This document shows, in pieces, positions 29,488 to 36,862 of a stretch of 36,917 nt of DNA (the stretch's first letter is position 1; the number at the start of each line of letters is the position of its first letter). Source of the DNA: Streptomyces poriferorum (lineage in GTDB: Bacteria > Actinomycetota > Actinomycetes > Streptomycetales > Streptomycetaceae). The stretch spans positions 1 through 36,917 of the forward strand of contig NZ_JAELVH010000133.1 of assembly GCF_019399235.1 (NCBI RefSeq), given 5' to 3'. The notes under the pieces were generated by a model. The model was not told the origin of the DNA, did not search any database, and saw only the letters and a program-made list of their open reading frames with translations. A program made the position numbers and the translations under genes.

Positions 29488-30654
29488 TCAGCCGCGGAAC
29501 GGCCCCGTGACCTCGTACGTGATGCCGCCGGAGGAGCTTCCGCTCGTCCCGCGCTGCGAGGAGAAGTAGAGCCGGGTGCCGTCCGGGGAGAACGCCGGGC
29601 CGGTGATCTCCGAGCCGGACTGGCCGCTGATCCGCAGGAACGGGGCGACGGTGTCGTCCGGGGTGATCAGGCAGATCTCCATGTTCCCGCCGTCCTCGGC
29701 GACGTACAGGTCGCCCGAAGCGGACCGCGTGACGTTGTCGACGCCCGTGAGCGGGGCGCTGCCGCCGGTGACCAGCGAGTCGTCGTAGGCGAGCGAGATG
29801 CTGGACGCGTTCGCGTCGTACGCCCACACCCGGTTGTCGCCCTTGGTGGTGAACCAGCAGGTACCCGCCGCGTAGAAGCAGCCCTCGCCGCCGTTGAACA
29901 CCTTGGCGCCGGAGACCTGGTAGCGGGTCAGGGTGGGCGAGCCGTCCGGGTCGGGGACCGTCGCCCAGGTCACCGGGCCGGAGTTGCCGGTGCCCGCCAC
30001 CAGGACCTGGAGGGTGCCGGAGGACAGGTTGCCCCAGGTGGTGGGGCGGAAGCGGTAGAAGCGGCCGTCCGTCTCGTCCTCGGTGAGGTAGACGTAGCCG
30101 TGGTCCGGGTCGGCCGCCGCGGCCTCGTGCTTGAAGCGGCCCAGCGCCGGGCGCTGCACGGCGGCGTTCACGCCCCACGGGTCCGTCTCGTAGACGAACC
30201 CGCGGCTGACCTCCTCGCAGGACAGCCAGGTGTTCCACGGGGTTCGGCCGCCCGCGCAGTTGTTGTTGGTGCCGGACAGGATCCGGGAGGCGGAGGTGAC
30301 GGTCCCGGAGGAGTTGAAGCGCACCGCGCTCGCCCCGCCGCCGCTGCCGGAGGACACCTCGGCGTTGGAGACGTAGATCCAGCCGCTGCCGTCTGCGAAC
30401 GTGGCACCCCCGTCGGGCGCGCTGTGCCAGGCGTACGACGTACCGGGGACGGTCTGCCCCGAGCGGGCGACGATTCTGCTGGTGAAGCCGCTCGGCAGCA
30501 GGATGCCGTTGCCGTTGGCCGCCTGCAGCGCGCCGTACGGGCCGGTGGCCGGCTGGGCGGGGCCGGCGAAGGCGGCACCCCGCCACAGGGTGCCGCCGAA
30601 GGCCGCCGCCGAGCCGCCGATCACCGCTGTGCGCAAGAAGGTCCGACGTTCCAC
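29488..30654 (-). CDS. PhoX-family (DUF839) secreted phosphatase-like protein
   Basis: A 388-aa beta-propeller protein of the PhoX family, calcium/iron-dependent alkaline phosphatases. The N terminus VERRTFLRTAVIGGSAAAFGG is a typical Tat signal (Arg3-Arg4). The family motif GGRTPWNTWLSCEEVSRGFVYE supplies metal-site acidic residues; repeated propeller blades follow (KHEAAAADPDHGYVYLTEDE, FNGGEGCFYAAGTCWFTTKGDN, AFSPDGTRLYFSSQ). GTG 30654 was chosen as GGAG lies 5 nt upstream; GTG 30660 overlaps it. A PHO box 75 nt upstream suggests induction by PhoP during phosphate limitation. It is shorter than the large PhoX enzymes, so catalytic activity should not be assumed. Confidence 0.85.
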   Translation of the reverse strand: MERRTFLRTAVIGGSAAAFGGTLWRGAAFAGPAQPATGPYGALQAANGNGILLPSGFTSRIVARSGQTVPGTSYAWHSAPDGGATFADGSGWIYVSNAEVSSGSGGGASAVRFNSSGTVTSASRILSGTNNNCAGGRTPWNTWLSCEEVSRGFVYETDPWGVNAAVQRPALGRFKHEAAAADPDHGYVYLTEDETDGRFYRFRPTTWGNLSSGTLQVLVAGTGNSGPVTWATVPDPDGSPTLTRYQVSGAKVFNGGEGCFYAAGTCWFTTKGDNRVWAYDANASSISLAYDDSLVTGGSAPLTGVDNVTRSASGDLYVAEDGGNMEICLITPDDTVAPFLRISGQSGSEITGPAFSPDGTRLYFSSQRGTSGSSSGGITYEVTGPFRG

Positions 30655-30717
30655 GATCACTCCACGGGTGACGTGAGGGCCCGCCGGTCCGGTCGGCCCG
30701 GCGGGTCGAACGTCAGG

Positions 30718-30761
30718 ACAGTAGAGGGACGCAGTTGACGGAGCGTCAACAGGCGGTGAAC
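30718..30761 (-). promoter_or_regulatory. PHO box and promoter of phoX-like gene
   Basis: On the minus strand three direct repeat units with 11-nt spacing: GTTCACCGCCT (30761-30751), GTTGACGCTCC (30750-30740) and GTCAACTGCGT (30739-30729), matching the PhoP consensus GTTCACC repeated every 11 nt. TACTGT (30723-30718) is a -10 candidate. Confidence 0.75.
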
Positions 30762-30770
30762 GGAACAGGA

Positions 30771-30878
30771 TCAGTCGGCGCGGACCGCCCCCGGCCCCGT
30801 CCCGGGCCTGTCGGAGTCCGGTCCGGGTCCGTCGGGGTCCGGTCCCGGACCGCCCCGGTCCCTTCAGTCCGCGCGGAC
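30771..30878 (-). repeat. Echo of the nirD 3' end and tandem GC repeats downstream of nirD
   Basis: The last 15 nt of nirD including its stop (30864-30878 as TCAGTCCGCGCGGAC on the plus strand) recur at 30771-30785 with one mismatch, offset 93 bp. Between them GTCGGAGTCCGGTCC (30810-30824) and GTCGGGGTCCGGTCC (30831-30845) form another near-identical pair. Confidence 0.65.
30820..30851 (-). terminator. Possible terminator of the nir operon
   Basis: GGTCCGGG (30820-30827) pairs with CCCGGACC (30844-30851), 12 bp beyond the nirD stop, within the repeat-rich stretch. Confidence 0.45.
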
Positions 30879-31235
30879 TTCGAAGACCGGCACCGAGACC
30901 TCGTCGTCGTCCAGGCAGGCGCCCGTCGCCAGGTCGAAGCGCTGCTTCAGGAGCGGCGAGGCGACGAAGGGCTGCCCGCCCTCCGAACCGACCAGCCCGC
31001 GCGACAGGACGTACGCGCCGGTGAACGGATCGCGGTTGTCGATCGCGTACATGCGTCCCGCCCGGTCCACGAACAGCGCGACCTGCCGGCCGTCCGGGAG
31101 GAGCGCGGCGACTCCGCGGCCCGGCGTCAGCAGCGAGCGGTCGCAGACCGCGAACCAGTCGTCCCCGGCGGCGAGCCGGATGACCCCGGTGTCCTGCGCG
31201 GTCTCCATCGTCCCGTTCATCGTCTGGGTCGTCAT
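30864..31235 (-). CDS. nirD: Nitrite reductase (NADH) small subunit
   Basis: A 123-aa Rieske-fold partner of NirB for reduction of nitrite to ammonium in the cytoplasm. The fold is recognisable (WFAVCDRSLLTPGRGVAALLPDGRQVALFVDRAGRMYAIDNRDPFTGAYVLSRGLVG), but the Cys/His ligands of a [2Fe-2S] Rieske centre are absent, as is normal for NirD. Its ATG overlaps the nirB stop by one base (TGATG), so the two subunits are translationally coupled. The 3' end is echoed 93 bp downstream. Confidence 0.95.
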   Translation of the reverse strand: MTTQTMNGTMETAQDTGVIRLAAGDDWFAVCDRSLLTPGRGVAALLPDGRQVALFVDRAGRMYAIDNRDPFTGAYVLSRGLVGSEGGQPFVASPLLKQRFDLATGACLDDDEVSVPVFEVRAD

Positions 31236-33829
31236 CAGGAGGCGGTCCCTTCAAGAGTGCGGATGGCGAGAACCGGGCCCGCGAGGATGTCCAGGTCGGG
31301 CTTGACCTGGTCGCGTTCCGGGACGAACTTCACCGACGGGTCGGGTGCGTCGGGTGCGTTGACGAAGGTGACGAATCGGCGCAGCCGCTCCGGGTCGTTG
31401 ATGGTCTCGGCCCACTCGTCGCGGTAGCCGCGGACGTGGTCGGCCATCAGCCGCTCCAACTCGTCGCAGAGTCCCAGCGAGTCGTGGACGACGACGTCCC
31501 GTACGTGCTCCAGGCCGCCCTCGATCCGGTCCAGCCAGGTCGAGGTGCGCTCCAGCCGGTCCGCCGTGCGGATGTAGAACATCAGGAACCGGTCGATGAG
31601 ACGGACCAGTTCGGCGTCGGACATGTCCTGGGCGAGCAGGTCCGCGTGGCGCGGGGTGGCGCCGCCGTTGCCGCCCACGTACAGGTTCCAGCCGCCGGCC
31701 GTGGCGATGATCCCGAAGTCCTTGCCGCGCGCCTCGGCGCACTCGCGGGCGCATCCGGAGACCGCCGACTTCAGCTTGTGCGGGGAGCGCAGGCCCCGGT
31801 AGCGCAGCTCCAGGTCGATCGCCATCTTCACGGAGTCCTGCACGCCGTAGCGGCACCACGTCTGCCCCACACAGGACTTGACCGTCCGCAGCGACTTCCC
31901 GTACGCGTGCCCCGACTCGAAGCCCGCGTCGACCAGCCGCGCCCAGATCGGCGGCAGCTGGTCGACGCGGGCACCGAACAGGTCGATCCGCTGACCACCG
32001 GTGATCTTGGTGTAGAGGCCGAAGTCCCGGGCCACCTCACCGATCACGATCAGCTTCTCCGGGGTGATCTCACCGCCGGGGATGCGGGGCACGATCGAGT
32101 ACGAACCGTTGCGCTGGAGGTTGGCCAGGAAGTGGTCGTTGGTGTCCTGGAGGGCCGCCTGCTCGCCGTCCAGGACATAGCCGCTCGCGCCGACCGTGGG
32201 CGCCAGCGAGGCGATGATCGAGCCGACCGTGGGCTTGCAGACCTCGCAGCCCTCACCCCCGCGCGCCTCCTCTCGGCCGTGCGAGTCGAGCAGCTCGGCG
32301 TACGACGTGATCTCCAGGGCGCGGACGATCTCGTACAGCTCGCTGCGGTTGTACGAGAAGCAGCCGCACAGGCCCTTGTCCTGGCTCTGTGGGAGCAGCT
32401 GGCCGATGACCTTGACGCAACTGCCGCAGCCTGTACCGGCCTTGGTGCACTTCTTCACCTCGGGCAGCGTGGTGTGCTCGCAGATCGCGCCCTTGGTGAC
32501 GTTGTGGCAGGAGCAGATCACGGCCTCGTCGGGCAGCGAGGAGGGGCCGAGGGTGACCGGGCCGCCCGCGCCGGCCGGCAGGACCAGCTGCTCGGGGGCG
32601 ACCGGCAGGACCGTGCCCGTCATCGGGCGCAGCGTGCCGTACTGGTCGGCGTCCCCGACGAGCACCCCGCCGAGCAGCGTGCCGTCCTGGCCGATCACCA
32701 GCTTCTTGTAGACGCCGGAGCGGGAGTCCGCGTACACGACGTCCAGGCAGCCCTCGGAGGTGCCGTGGGCGTCACCGAAGGACGCCACGTCCACACCGAG
32801 CAGCTTCAGCTTCGTCGACAGGTCGGCGCCGGTGAACGACGCCTCCTTGCCCGCGATCACCTCGGCGGCCGTCTGCGCCATCTCGTAGCCGGGCGCCACC
32901 AGGCCGTACACCCGGCCGTCGGAGGCGAGCGCGCACTCGCCGATCGCGAAGACCGCCGGGTCGGAAGTGCGGCACTCCTCGTCGACGATGATGCCGCCGC
33001 GCTGGCCGACCGCCAGTCCGCAGTCCCGGGCCAGCTGGTCGCGGGGCCTGACGCCGGCCGAGAAGACCACCAGGTCCGTGGCGAGCGACGAGCCGTCGGA
33101 GAGCGACATCCCGTTCACCGAGCCGTCGTCGCCCGCGGTGACCTCCTGGGTGCCGACGCCCGTGTGGACGGTCAGGCCCATGTTCTCGATGGTGCGCAGC
33201 AGCGCCGCGCCGCCGCCCTCGTCGACCTGTACGGGCATCAGCCGGGGCGCGAACTCCACCACGTGGGTGTCGAGTCCGAGCCCCTTCAGCGCACCCGCCG
33301 CCTCCAGGCCGAGGAGTCCGCCGCCGACGACCGCGCCGGTCGTCGCCGTCTTCGCGTACTCCTCGATCGCGAGCAGGTCCTCGATCGTGCGGTAGACGAA
33401 ACAGCCCTCGGTGTCCTTGCCCGGGACGGGCGGGACGAACGGGTAGGAGCCGGTGGCCAGCACCAGCGTGTCGTAACGGAAGGTCTCGCCGGAGCGGGCG
33501 GTGACCGTGCGCGCCTCGCGGTCCAGGGACTCGGCGGGGTCACCGATCCGCAGCTCGAAGCCGTGCTGCTCCATGAAGCCCTGCTCGACGAGCGACAGGT
33601 CCTCGGGGGTCTTCCCCGAGAAGTACGAGGTCAGCTGCACCCGGTCGTAGGCGGGGCGGGGCTCCTCGCACAGGACGACGACGCGGGCGGTGCCGGCGGA
33701 GGCCGTCAGTCCGCGGTCGGCGAGGGCCTCCAGGAACCGCTGGCCGACCATTCCGTGCCCGACGACCACGATGGTCGGCACGGCTGCTGCGGTGGCGGTG
33801 TGGGCGGTCGGGAAAGTGGACACCGGCAT
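31235..33829 (-). CDS. nirB: Nitrite reductase (NADH) large subunit
   Basis: An 864-aa siroheme enzyme for assimilatory nitrite reduction. Domain order: FAD/NAD(P)-binding reductase (VVVGHGMVGQRFLEAL near residue 20, second dinucleotide fold VVGGGLLGLEAAGAL), a BFD-like [2Fe-2S] segment with four cysteines (ICSCHNVTKGAI...CTKAGTGCGSC) followed by a second Cys-rich stretch, then the nitrite/sulfite reductase half. The siroheme-[4Fe-4S] ligands are CVGQTWC and GCAREC. ATG 33829 follows the upstream flavoprotein stop after one base (TGAgATG), so translation is coupled. Middle gene of the flavoprotein-nirB-nirD operon. Nitrogen control by GlnR is typical in the genus, but only a weak candidate site is seen. 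Confidence 0.96.
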   Translation of the reverse strand: MPVSTFPTAHTATAAAVPTIVVVGHGMVGQRFLEALADRGLTASAGTARVVVLCEEPRPAYDRVQLTSYFSGKTPEDLSLVEQGFMEQHGFELRIGDPAESLDREARTVTARSGETFRYDTLVLATGSYPFVPPVPGKDTEGCFVYRTIEDLLAIEEYAKTATTGAVVGGGLLGLEAAGALKGLGLDTHVVEFAPRLMPVQVDEGGGAALLRTIENMGLTVHTGVGTQEVTAGDDGSVNGMSLSDGSSLATDLVVFSAGVRPRDQLARDCGLAVGQRGGIIVDEECRTSDPAVFAIGECALASDGRVYGLVAPGYEMAQTAAEVIAGKEASFTGADLSTKLKLLGVDVASFGDAHGTSEGCLDVVYADSRSGVYKKLVIGQDGTLLGGVLVGDADQYGTLRPMTGTVLPVAPEQLVLPAGAGGPVTLGPSSLPDEAVICSCHNVTKGAICEHTTLPEVKKCTKAGTGCGSCVKVIGQLLPQSQDKGLCGCFSYNRSELYEIVRALEITSYAELLDSHGREEARGGEGCEVCKPTVGSIIASLAPTVGASGYVLDGEQAALQDTNDHFLANLQRNGSYSIVPRIPGGEITPEKLIVIGEVARDFGLYTKITGGQRIDLFGARVDQLPPIWARLVDAGFESGHAYGKSLRTVKSCVGQTWCRYGVQDSVKMAIDLELRYRGLRSPHKLKSAVSGCARECAEARGKDFGIIATAGGWNLYVGGNGGATPRHADLLAQDMSDAELVRLIDRFLMFYIRTADRLERTSTWLDRIEGGLEHVRDVVVHDSLGLCDELERLMADHVRGYRDEWAETINDPERLRRFVTFVNAPDAPDPSVKFVPERDQVKPDLDILAGPVLAIRTLEGTAS

Positions 33830-33830
33830 C

Positions 33831-35045
33831 TCAGAAGCCTCCGTCGTTGGTGAGCAGGTGGAGCAGGGACGTTTCGGCGGGGAGCGGTGCGTCGTCCTGC
33901 CAGGTGCGGGCCAGGGTGCCGACCGCGGCGAGATCACCGAGCAGCACACCGCCCGCCAGCCGGTCGCCGCGGACGACGACCGTGCGGTACGCGCCCCGGG
34001 TGGCGTCCGTCAGCCGGATCACGTCGTCGCCCGGCAGCGGCCGGGAGTCGCCGAACGCGGCGAGATCGAGCGATGCCGTACCGGGATCGGCCGGGCCGTT
34101 GAGCGTCAGCCGGGTCAGGGCCCGGGTACCTTCGTAACGCGCCGGCCGGCCCGCCAGGACCTCGGTGAGCACATCGGCCTGCTCCAGCGCCGGGCCCGCG
34201 AGCCCGTACACGGTGGAGCGGTGCTCGGCGCAGTCGCCCACGGCGTGGATGTACGGATCGGAGGTGCGCAGCTCGTCGTCGACGACGACGCCCTTGCGGA
34301 CCTCCAGACCGGCCGCCTGCGCGAGGCCCGTCCGGGGACGCACCCCGCAGGCCAGCACGGTGATCTCGGCCGCCAGCTCGTAACCGTCGGCGAGCTCCAC
34401 GGCCCGGACCGCACCGCCGGCGCAGCGCAGCCCGCGGACCCGGCACTCGGTGTGCACCTCGACGCCGAGGGACTCCAGATGGCTCCGGAGCAGGCCGGCC
34501 GACTCCGCGTCCAGCTGCCGCTCCATGAGGTGCTCGCCCTGGTGGGCCAGCACCACCTGGGCGCCGCACTCGGCCAGCGCCCGGGCCGCCGACACACCCA
34601 GGAGGCCGCCGCCGATGACGACCGCGCTCACCCCCGGCCGCACCGAGGCGCGCAGCGCCATGCAGTCGTCGAGGGTGCGGAAGGCGTGCACCCCGTCCGG
34701 CATCGTGTTCCCGAGCCCGCGCAGCGGCGGCAGTACCGGGTTGGACCCGGTCGCCAGCACCAGCCGCCCGTAGCGCACGACGCTTCCGTCGTCGCAGTGC
34801 ACCAGCCGGTCGTCCCGGTCGATCCGCACCACCCGCACCCCGCGCCTGACCTCGGCCGGGGGAAGGGCGATCACGTCCGCCGGATAGCGCCCGGCCAGCA
34901 CCTCGGCCAGCAGCACCCGGTTGTAGGGGGCGTGCGACTCCTCGCCGATGACGGTGACATCGGGCACCCGGGCGGCCAGGCGTGCGCCCGCCATCCCGGC
35001 GCCGATCACCACCACCCGCGCCGTGTTCTCCGTCCGTGTCCTCAT
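33831..35045 (-). CDS. FAD-dependent NAD(P)H oxidoreductase of the nitrite reductase operon
   Basis: A 404-aa flavoprotein resembling the N-terminal half of NirB without siroheme domains. The FAD fold starts VVVIGAGMAGARLAA, the NAD(P) fold is AVVIGGGLLGVSAARALAE, and the C-terminal FAD motif is IHAVGDCAEH. It keeps the CGVRPRTGLAQAAGL segment shared with NirB. It is the first gene of the operon and its stop is one base from the nirB start, so it probably supplies electrons to nitrite or nitrate reduction. The pairing of such a flavoprotein with NirB is familiar from Streptomyces nitrate assimilation clusters. ATG 35045 has no strong ribosome site. Confidence 0.9.
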   Translation of the reverse strand: MRTRTENTARVVVIGAGMAGARLAARVPDVTVIGEESHAPYNRVLLAEVLAGRYPADVIALPPAEVRRGVRVVRIDRDDRLVHCDDGSVVRYGRLVLATGSNPVLPPLRGLGNTMPDGVHAFRTLDDCMALRASVRPGVSAVVIGGGLLGVSAARALAECGAQVVLAHQGEHLMERQLDAESAGLLRSHLESLGVEVHTECRVRGLRCAGGAVRAVELADGYELAAEITVLACGVRPRTGLAQAAGLEVRKGVVVDDELRTSDPYIHAVGDCAEHRSTVYGLAGPALEQADVLTEVLAGRPARYEGTRALTRLTLNGPADPGTASLDLAAFGDSRPLPGDDVIRLTDATRGAYRTVVVRGDRLAGGVLLGDLAAVGTLARTWQDDAPLPAETSLLHLLTNDGGF

Positions 35046-35249
35046 GACAGGAAGCGTGACCGGAGGGTGTTACCCGTCCGGATCCCCCCTGTTTCCCGGG
35101 AGGAACCTTGCGCTCAGCGTCCGCGGAACGTGCCTGTGAGGGCCGCCGACGGCCCCTGGGCCCTTCGTCGACAGGGCCCACCTCAGAAGTGGCTCAAGAA
35201 TTCCGGGACGGTTGGACGGGGCACGTACCTTCTCCTTAAAGTCGCGATC
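35046..35249. promoter_or_regulatory. Divergent regulatory region, nir operon / TauE permease
   Basis: For the permease, TTGGAC (35212-35217) and TAAAGT (35237-35242), 19-nt spacer, with the -10 ending 7 nt before ATG 35250, predict a leaderless message. Toward the nir operon, minus-strand GTAAC (35073-35069) and GTCAC (35060-35056) weakly resemble GlnR half-sites, but their starts are 13 rather than 11 nt apart. Two hairpins lie between: GGGCCG-CCGA-CGGCCC (35140-35155) and TGGGCCC/GGGCCCA (35157-35180). Confidence 0.5.
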
Positions 35250-36038
35250 ATGCCTGACATCACCCTGACCACCCTCGTCGTGCTCTGCCTCGCCGCAGCC
35301 GCGGCCGGCTGGATCGACGCCGTGGTCGGGGGCGGCGGACTCCTCCTGCTGCCCGCGCTGCTGCTCGGACTGCCGCATGTCCCGGCCGCCCAGATCCTCG
35401 GCACGAACAAGGCCGTCGCGATCGTCGGCACCTCGGGCGCCGCCGTCACCTACGCGCGCAAGGCGCCCGTGAAGGTCGGCACAGCGCTGCGGATCGGGCT
35501 GGCGGCGCTCGCCGGATCGATGACCGGTGCCTTCTTCGCCGCCGGGATCAGCAGCGAGGTGCTGCGCCCGGTGATCATGGTGGTGCTGGTGGCCGTCGCC
35601 GCGTTCGTCATGCTGCGGCCCCAGTTCGGCCGGTCCGCCGAGGACGGCACGGCGCCCGAGGTCACCCGGGCCCGCACCGTCACCGCGATCGTCCTGGTGG
35701 GCGGCGGCATCGGCCTGTACGACGGGCTGTTCGGACCGGGCACCGGCACCTTCCTCGTACTGGCGCTCACCGCGGTGCTCCACCTCGACCTGGTGACGGC
35801 CTCCGCCACCGCCAAGATCGTCAACGTCTGCACCAACGGCGGGGCCCTGGCGATGTTCGCGTACCAGGGCAACGTGATGTGGCAGCTGGCCGCGCTGATG
35901 GCGGTGTTCAACCTGGCGGGCGGCCTGTTCGGGGCGCGGATGGCGCTGCGCAAGGGCAGCGAGTTCGTCCGCGGGGTCCTGCTGGTGGTGGTCTTCTCGC
36001 TGGTCGCGAAGCTTGCCTTCGACCAGTGGCAGGCCTGA
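35250..36038 (+). CDS. TauE/SafE-family anion permease
   Basis: A 262-aa membrane protein with about eight helices. It starts with LVVLCLAAAAAGWIDAVVGGGGLLLLPALLLGLP, the first family repeat, followed by ILGTNKAVAIVGTSGAAVTYARK; the second repeat has GGIGLYDGLFGPGTGTFLVLAL and ATAKIVNVCTNGGALAMFAYQG. The conserved WIDAVVGGGG and GPGTGTF motifs define the TauE/SafE (DUF81) family, exporters or importers of sulfite, sulfoacetate and other organic anions. It is divergent from the nitrite reductase operon, but no functional link is proven. ATG 35250 lies 7 nt after a -10. Its 3' end is echoed downstream. Confidence 0.92.
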   Translation: MPDITLTTLVVLCLAAAAAGWIDAVVGGGGLLLLPALLLGLPHVPAAQILGTNKAVAIVGTSGAAVTYARKAPVKVGTALRIGLAALAGSMTGAFFAAGISSEVLRPVIMVVLVAVAAFVMLRPQFGRSAEDGTAPEVTRARTVTAIVLVGGGIGLYDGLFGPGTGTFLVLALTAVLHLDLVTASATAKIVNVCTNGGALAMFAYQGNVMWQLAALMAVFNLAGGLFGARMALRKGSEFVRGVLLVVVFSLVAKLAFDQWQA

Positions 36039-36163
36039 CGGTACGGCCGATGGCACGCCTGACGGGACGGGGCCGGGTCCGGACTCGCGCCTGACAGTAG
36101 CGGGCCGGGTCCGGCCTCAGCGCACGCCGGTACGGGCCGGGTCCGGCCTCAGCGCACGCCGGT
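36027..36163. repeat. Tandem repeat array between tauE-like and sortase genes
   Basis: A perfect 31-bp direct repeat lies at 36101-36131 and 36133-36163 (32-bp unit), and the second copy holds the sortase stop. A decayed unit precedes it: 36056-36082 and 36088-36114 match at 23 of 27 positions, also 32 bp apart. The permease end TGGCAGGCCTGACGG (36027 on) is echoed at 36051. All copies keep a TGA or its complement. Confidence 0.85.
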
Positions 36164-36772
36164 GAGATGGGCGTACGCCACCACGTTGCCCTCGTAGCCG
36201 GTCGCGGGGGAGAACCCGCCGCCGCAGGTGATCAGGCGCAGCGAGGCGTGCTGCGAGGCCCCGTACACCCGCCGGTCGGGGAAGTCCTCGTTCTCGTACA
36301 CCTCGATCGCGTCGACCGAGAAGACGGCGGTGCGGCCGTCCTGGCGGAGCACTTCGACGGTGCTGCCCTTCTTCATCGACCCCAGGTCGTAGAAGACGGA
36401 CGGGCCCCGGGCGTTGTCGACGTGACCGGCGACGATCGCGGTGCCCTTGGCGCCGGGCGGCGGGCCGTCCTCGTACCAGCCGACGATGTCCGTGTTCTCG
36501 GCCGGCGGTACGTCGAGGCTGCCGTCCGGTCCGAGTCCGAGCCGCATCATCGGGGCGTCCACCCGGATGCCCGGAATCGTGATGCGGACGGGCGCGGAGG
36601 GCCGCAGCGGGTCGGCGACCGGTGATCCGGGCAGCAGCCCGGGACCGGCGGCGAAGGCATCGGCGGAGGCCGGGGCCGGCGGGGTCAGCTGTGTGTCGGC
36701 GCCGTTCCGGACCAGCCAGAGGCCGGCCAGCGCCGCGACGACGAGCAGCCAGCCCTTGGCCTTCTGGGACAC
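36149..36772 (-). CDS. Sortase, class F-like
   Basis: Membrane-anchored cysteine transpeptidase, 207 aa. An N-terminal signal-anchor helix (GWLLVVAALAGLWLV, residues 7-21) and a Pro/Ala-rich linker precede the sortase beta-barrel (PVRITIPGIRVDAPMMRLGL, NTDIVGWYEDGPPPGAKGTAIVAGHVDN). Catalytic His117 lies in AGHVDN and Cys183 in LRLITCGGGF. The Arg normally a few residues after the Cys is not evident: the following strand reads YEGNVVAYAHL. GTG 36772 follows GGAGG. Class F enzymes of actinobacteria usually have only one or few linked substrates; the truncated gene upstream could be one. The 3' end is duplicated downstream. Confidence 0.88.
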   Translation of the reverse strand: MSQKAKGWLLVVAALAGLWLVRNGADTQLTPPAPASADAFAAGPGLLPGSPVADPLRPSAPVRITIPGIRVDAPMMRLGLGPDGSLDVPPAENTDIVGWYEDGPPPGAKGTAIVAGHVDNARGPSVFYDLGSMKKGSTVEVLRQDGRTAVFSVDAIEVYENEDFPDRRVYGASQHASLRLITCGGGFSPATGYEGNVVAYAHLTGVR

Positions 36773-36801
36773 GGTCGTCCTCCGGGTGAGAGAGAAGGGT
36801 C

Positions 36802-36832
36802 CCGTCCCGGTGGCGCGGGGCCACCGGGACGG
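36802..36832 (-). terminator. Terminator upstream of the sortase gene
   Basis: CCGTCCCGGTGGC (36802-36814) pairs perfectly with 36820-36832 (13 bp, 5-nt loop). On the minus strand it is followed by the pyrimidine-rich CCCTTCTCTCTC, fitting termination of the gene upstream, which would leave the sortase with a promoter of its own or readthrough. Confidence 0.7.
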
Positions 36833-36862
36833 AAACCGGGCGGTACGGAGAGGTGGAACCTC

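Noticed and set aside
35056..35073. GlnR box for the nir operon (GTAAC and GTCAC half-sites)
   Set aside because: Half-site starts are 13 nt apart instead of the 11 of known GlnR boxes and no GAAAC half is present; kept only as a weak note.
36101..36163. CRISPR-like repeat (31-bp perfect repeats)
   Set aside because: Units are adjacent with a 1-bp gap and no spacers, there are no cas genes, and the repeat contains coding sequence of the sortase.
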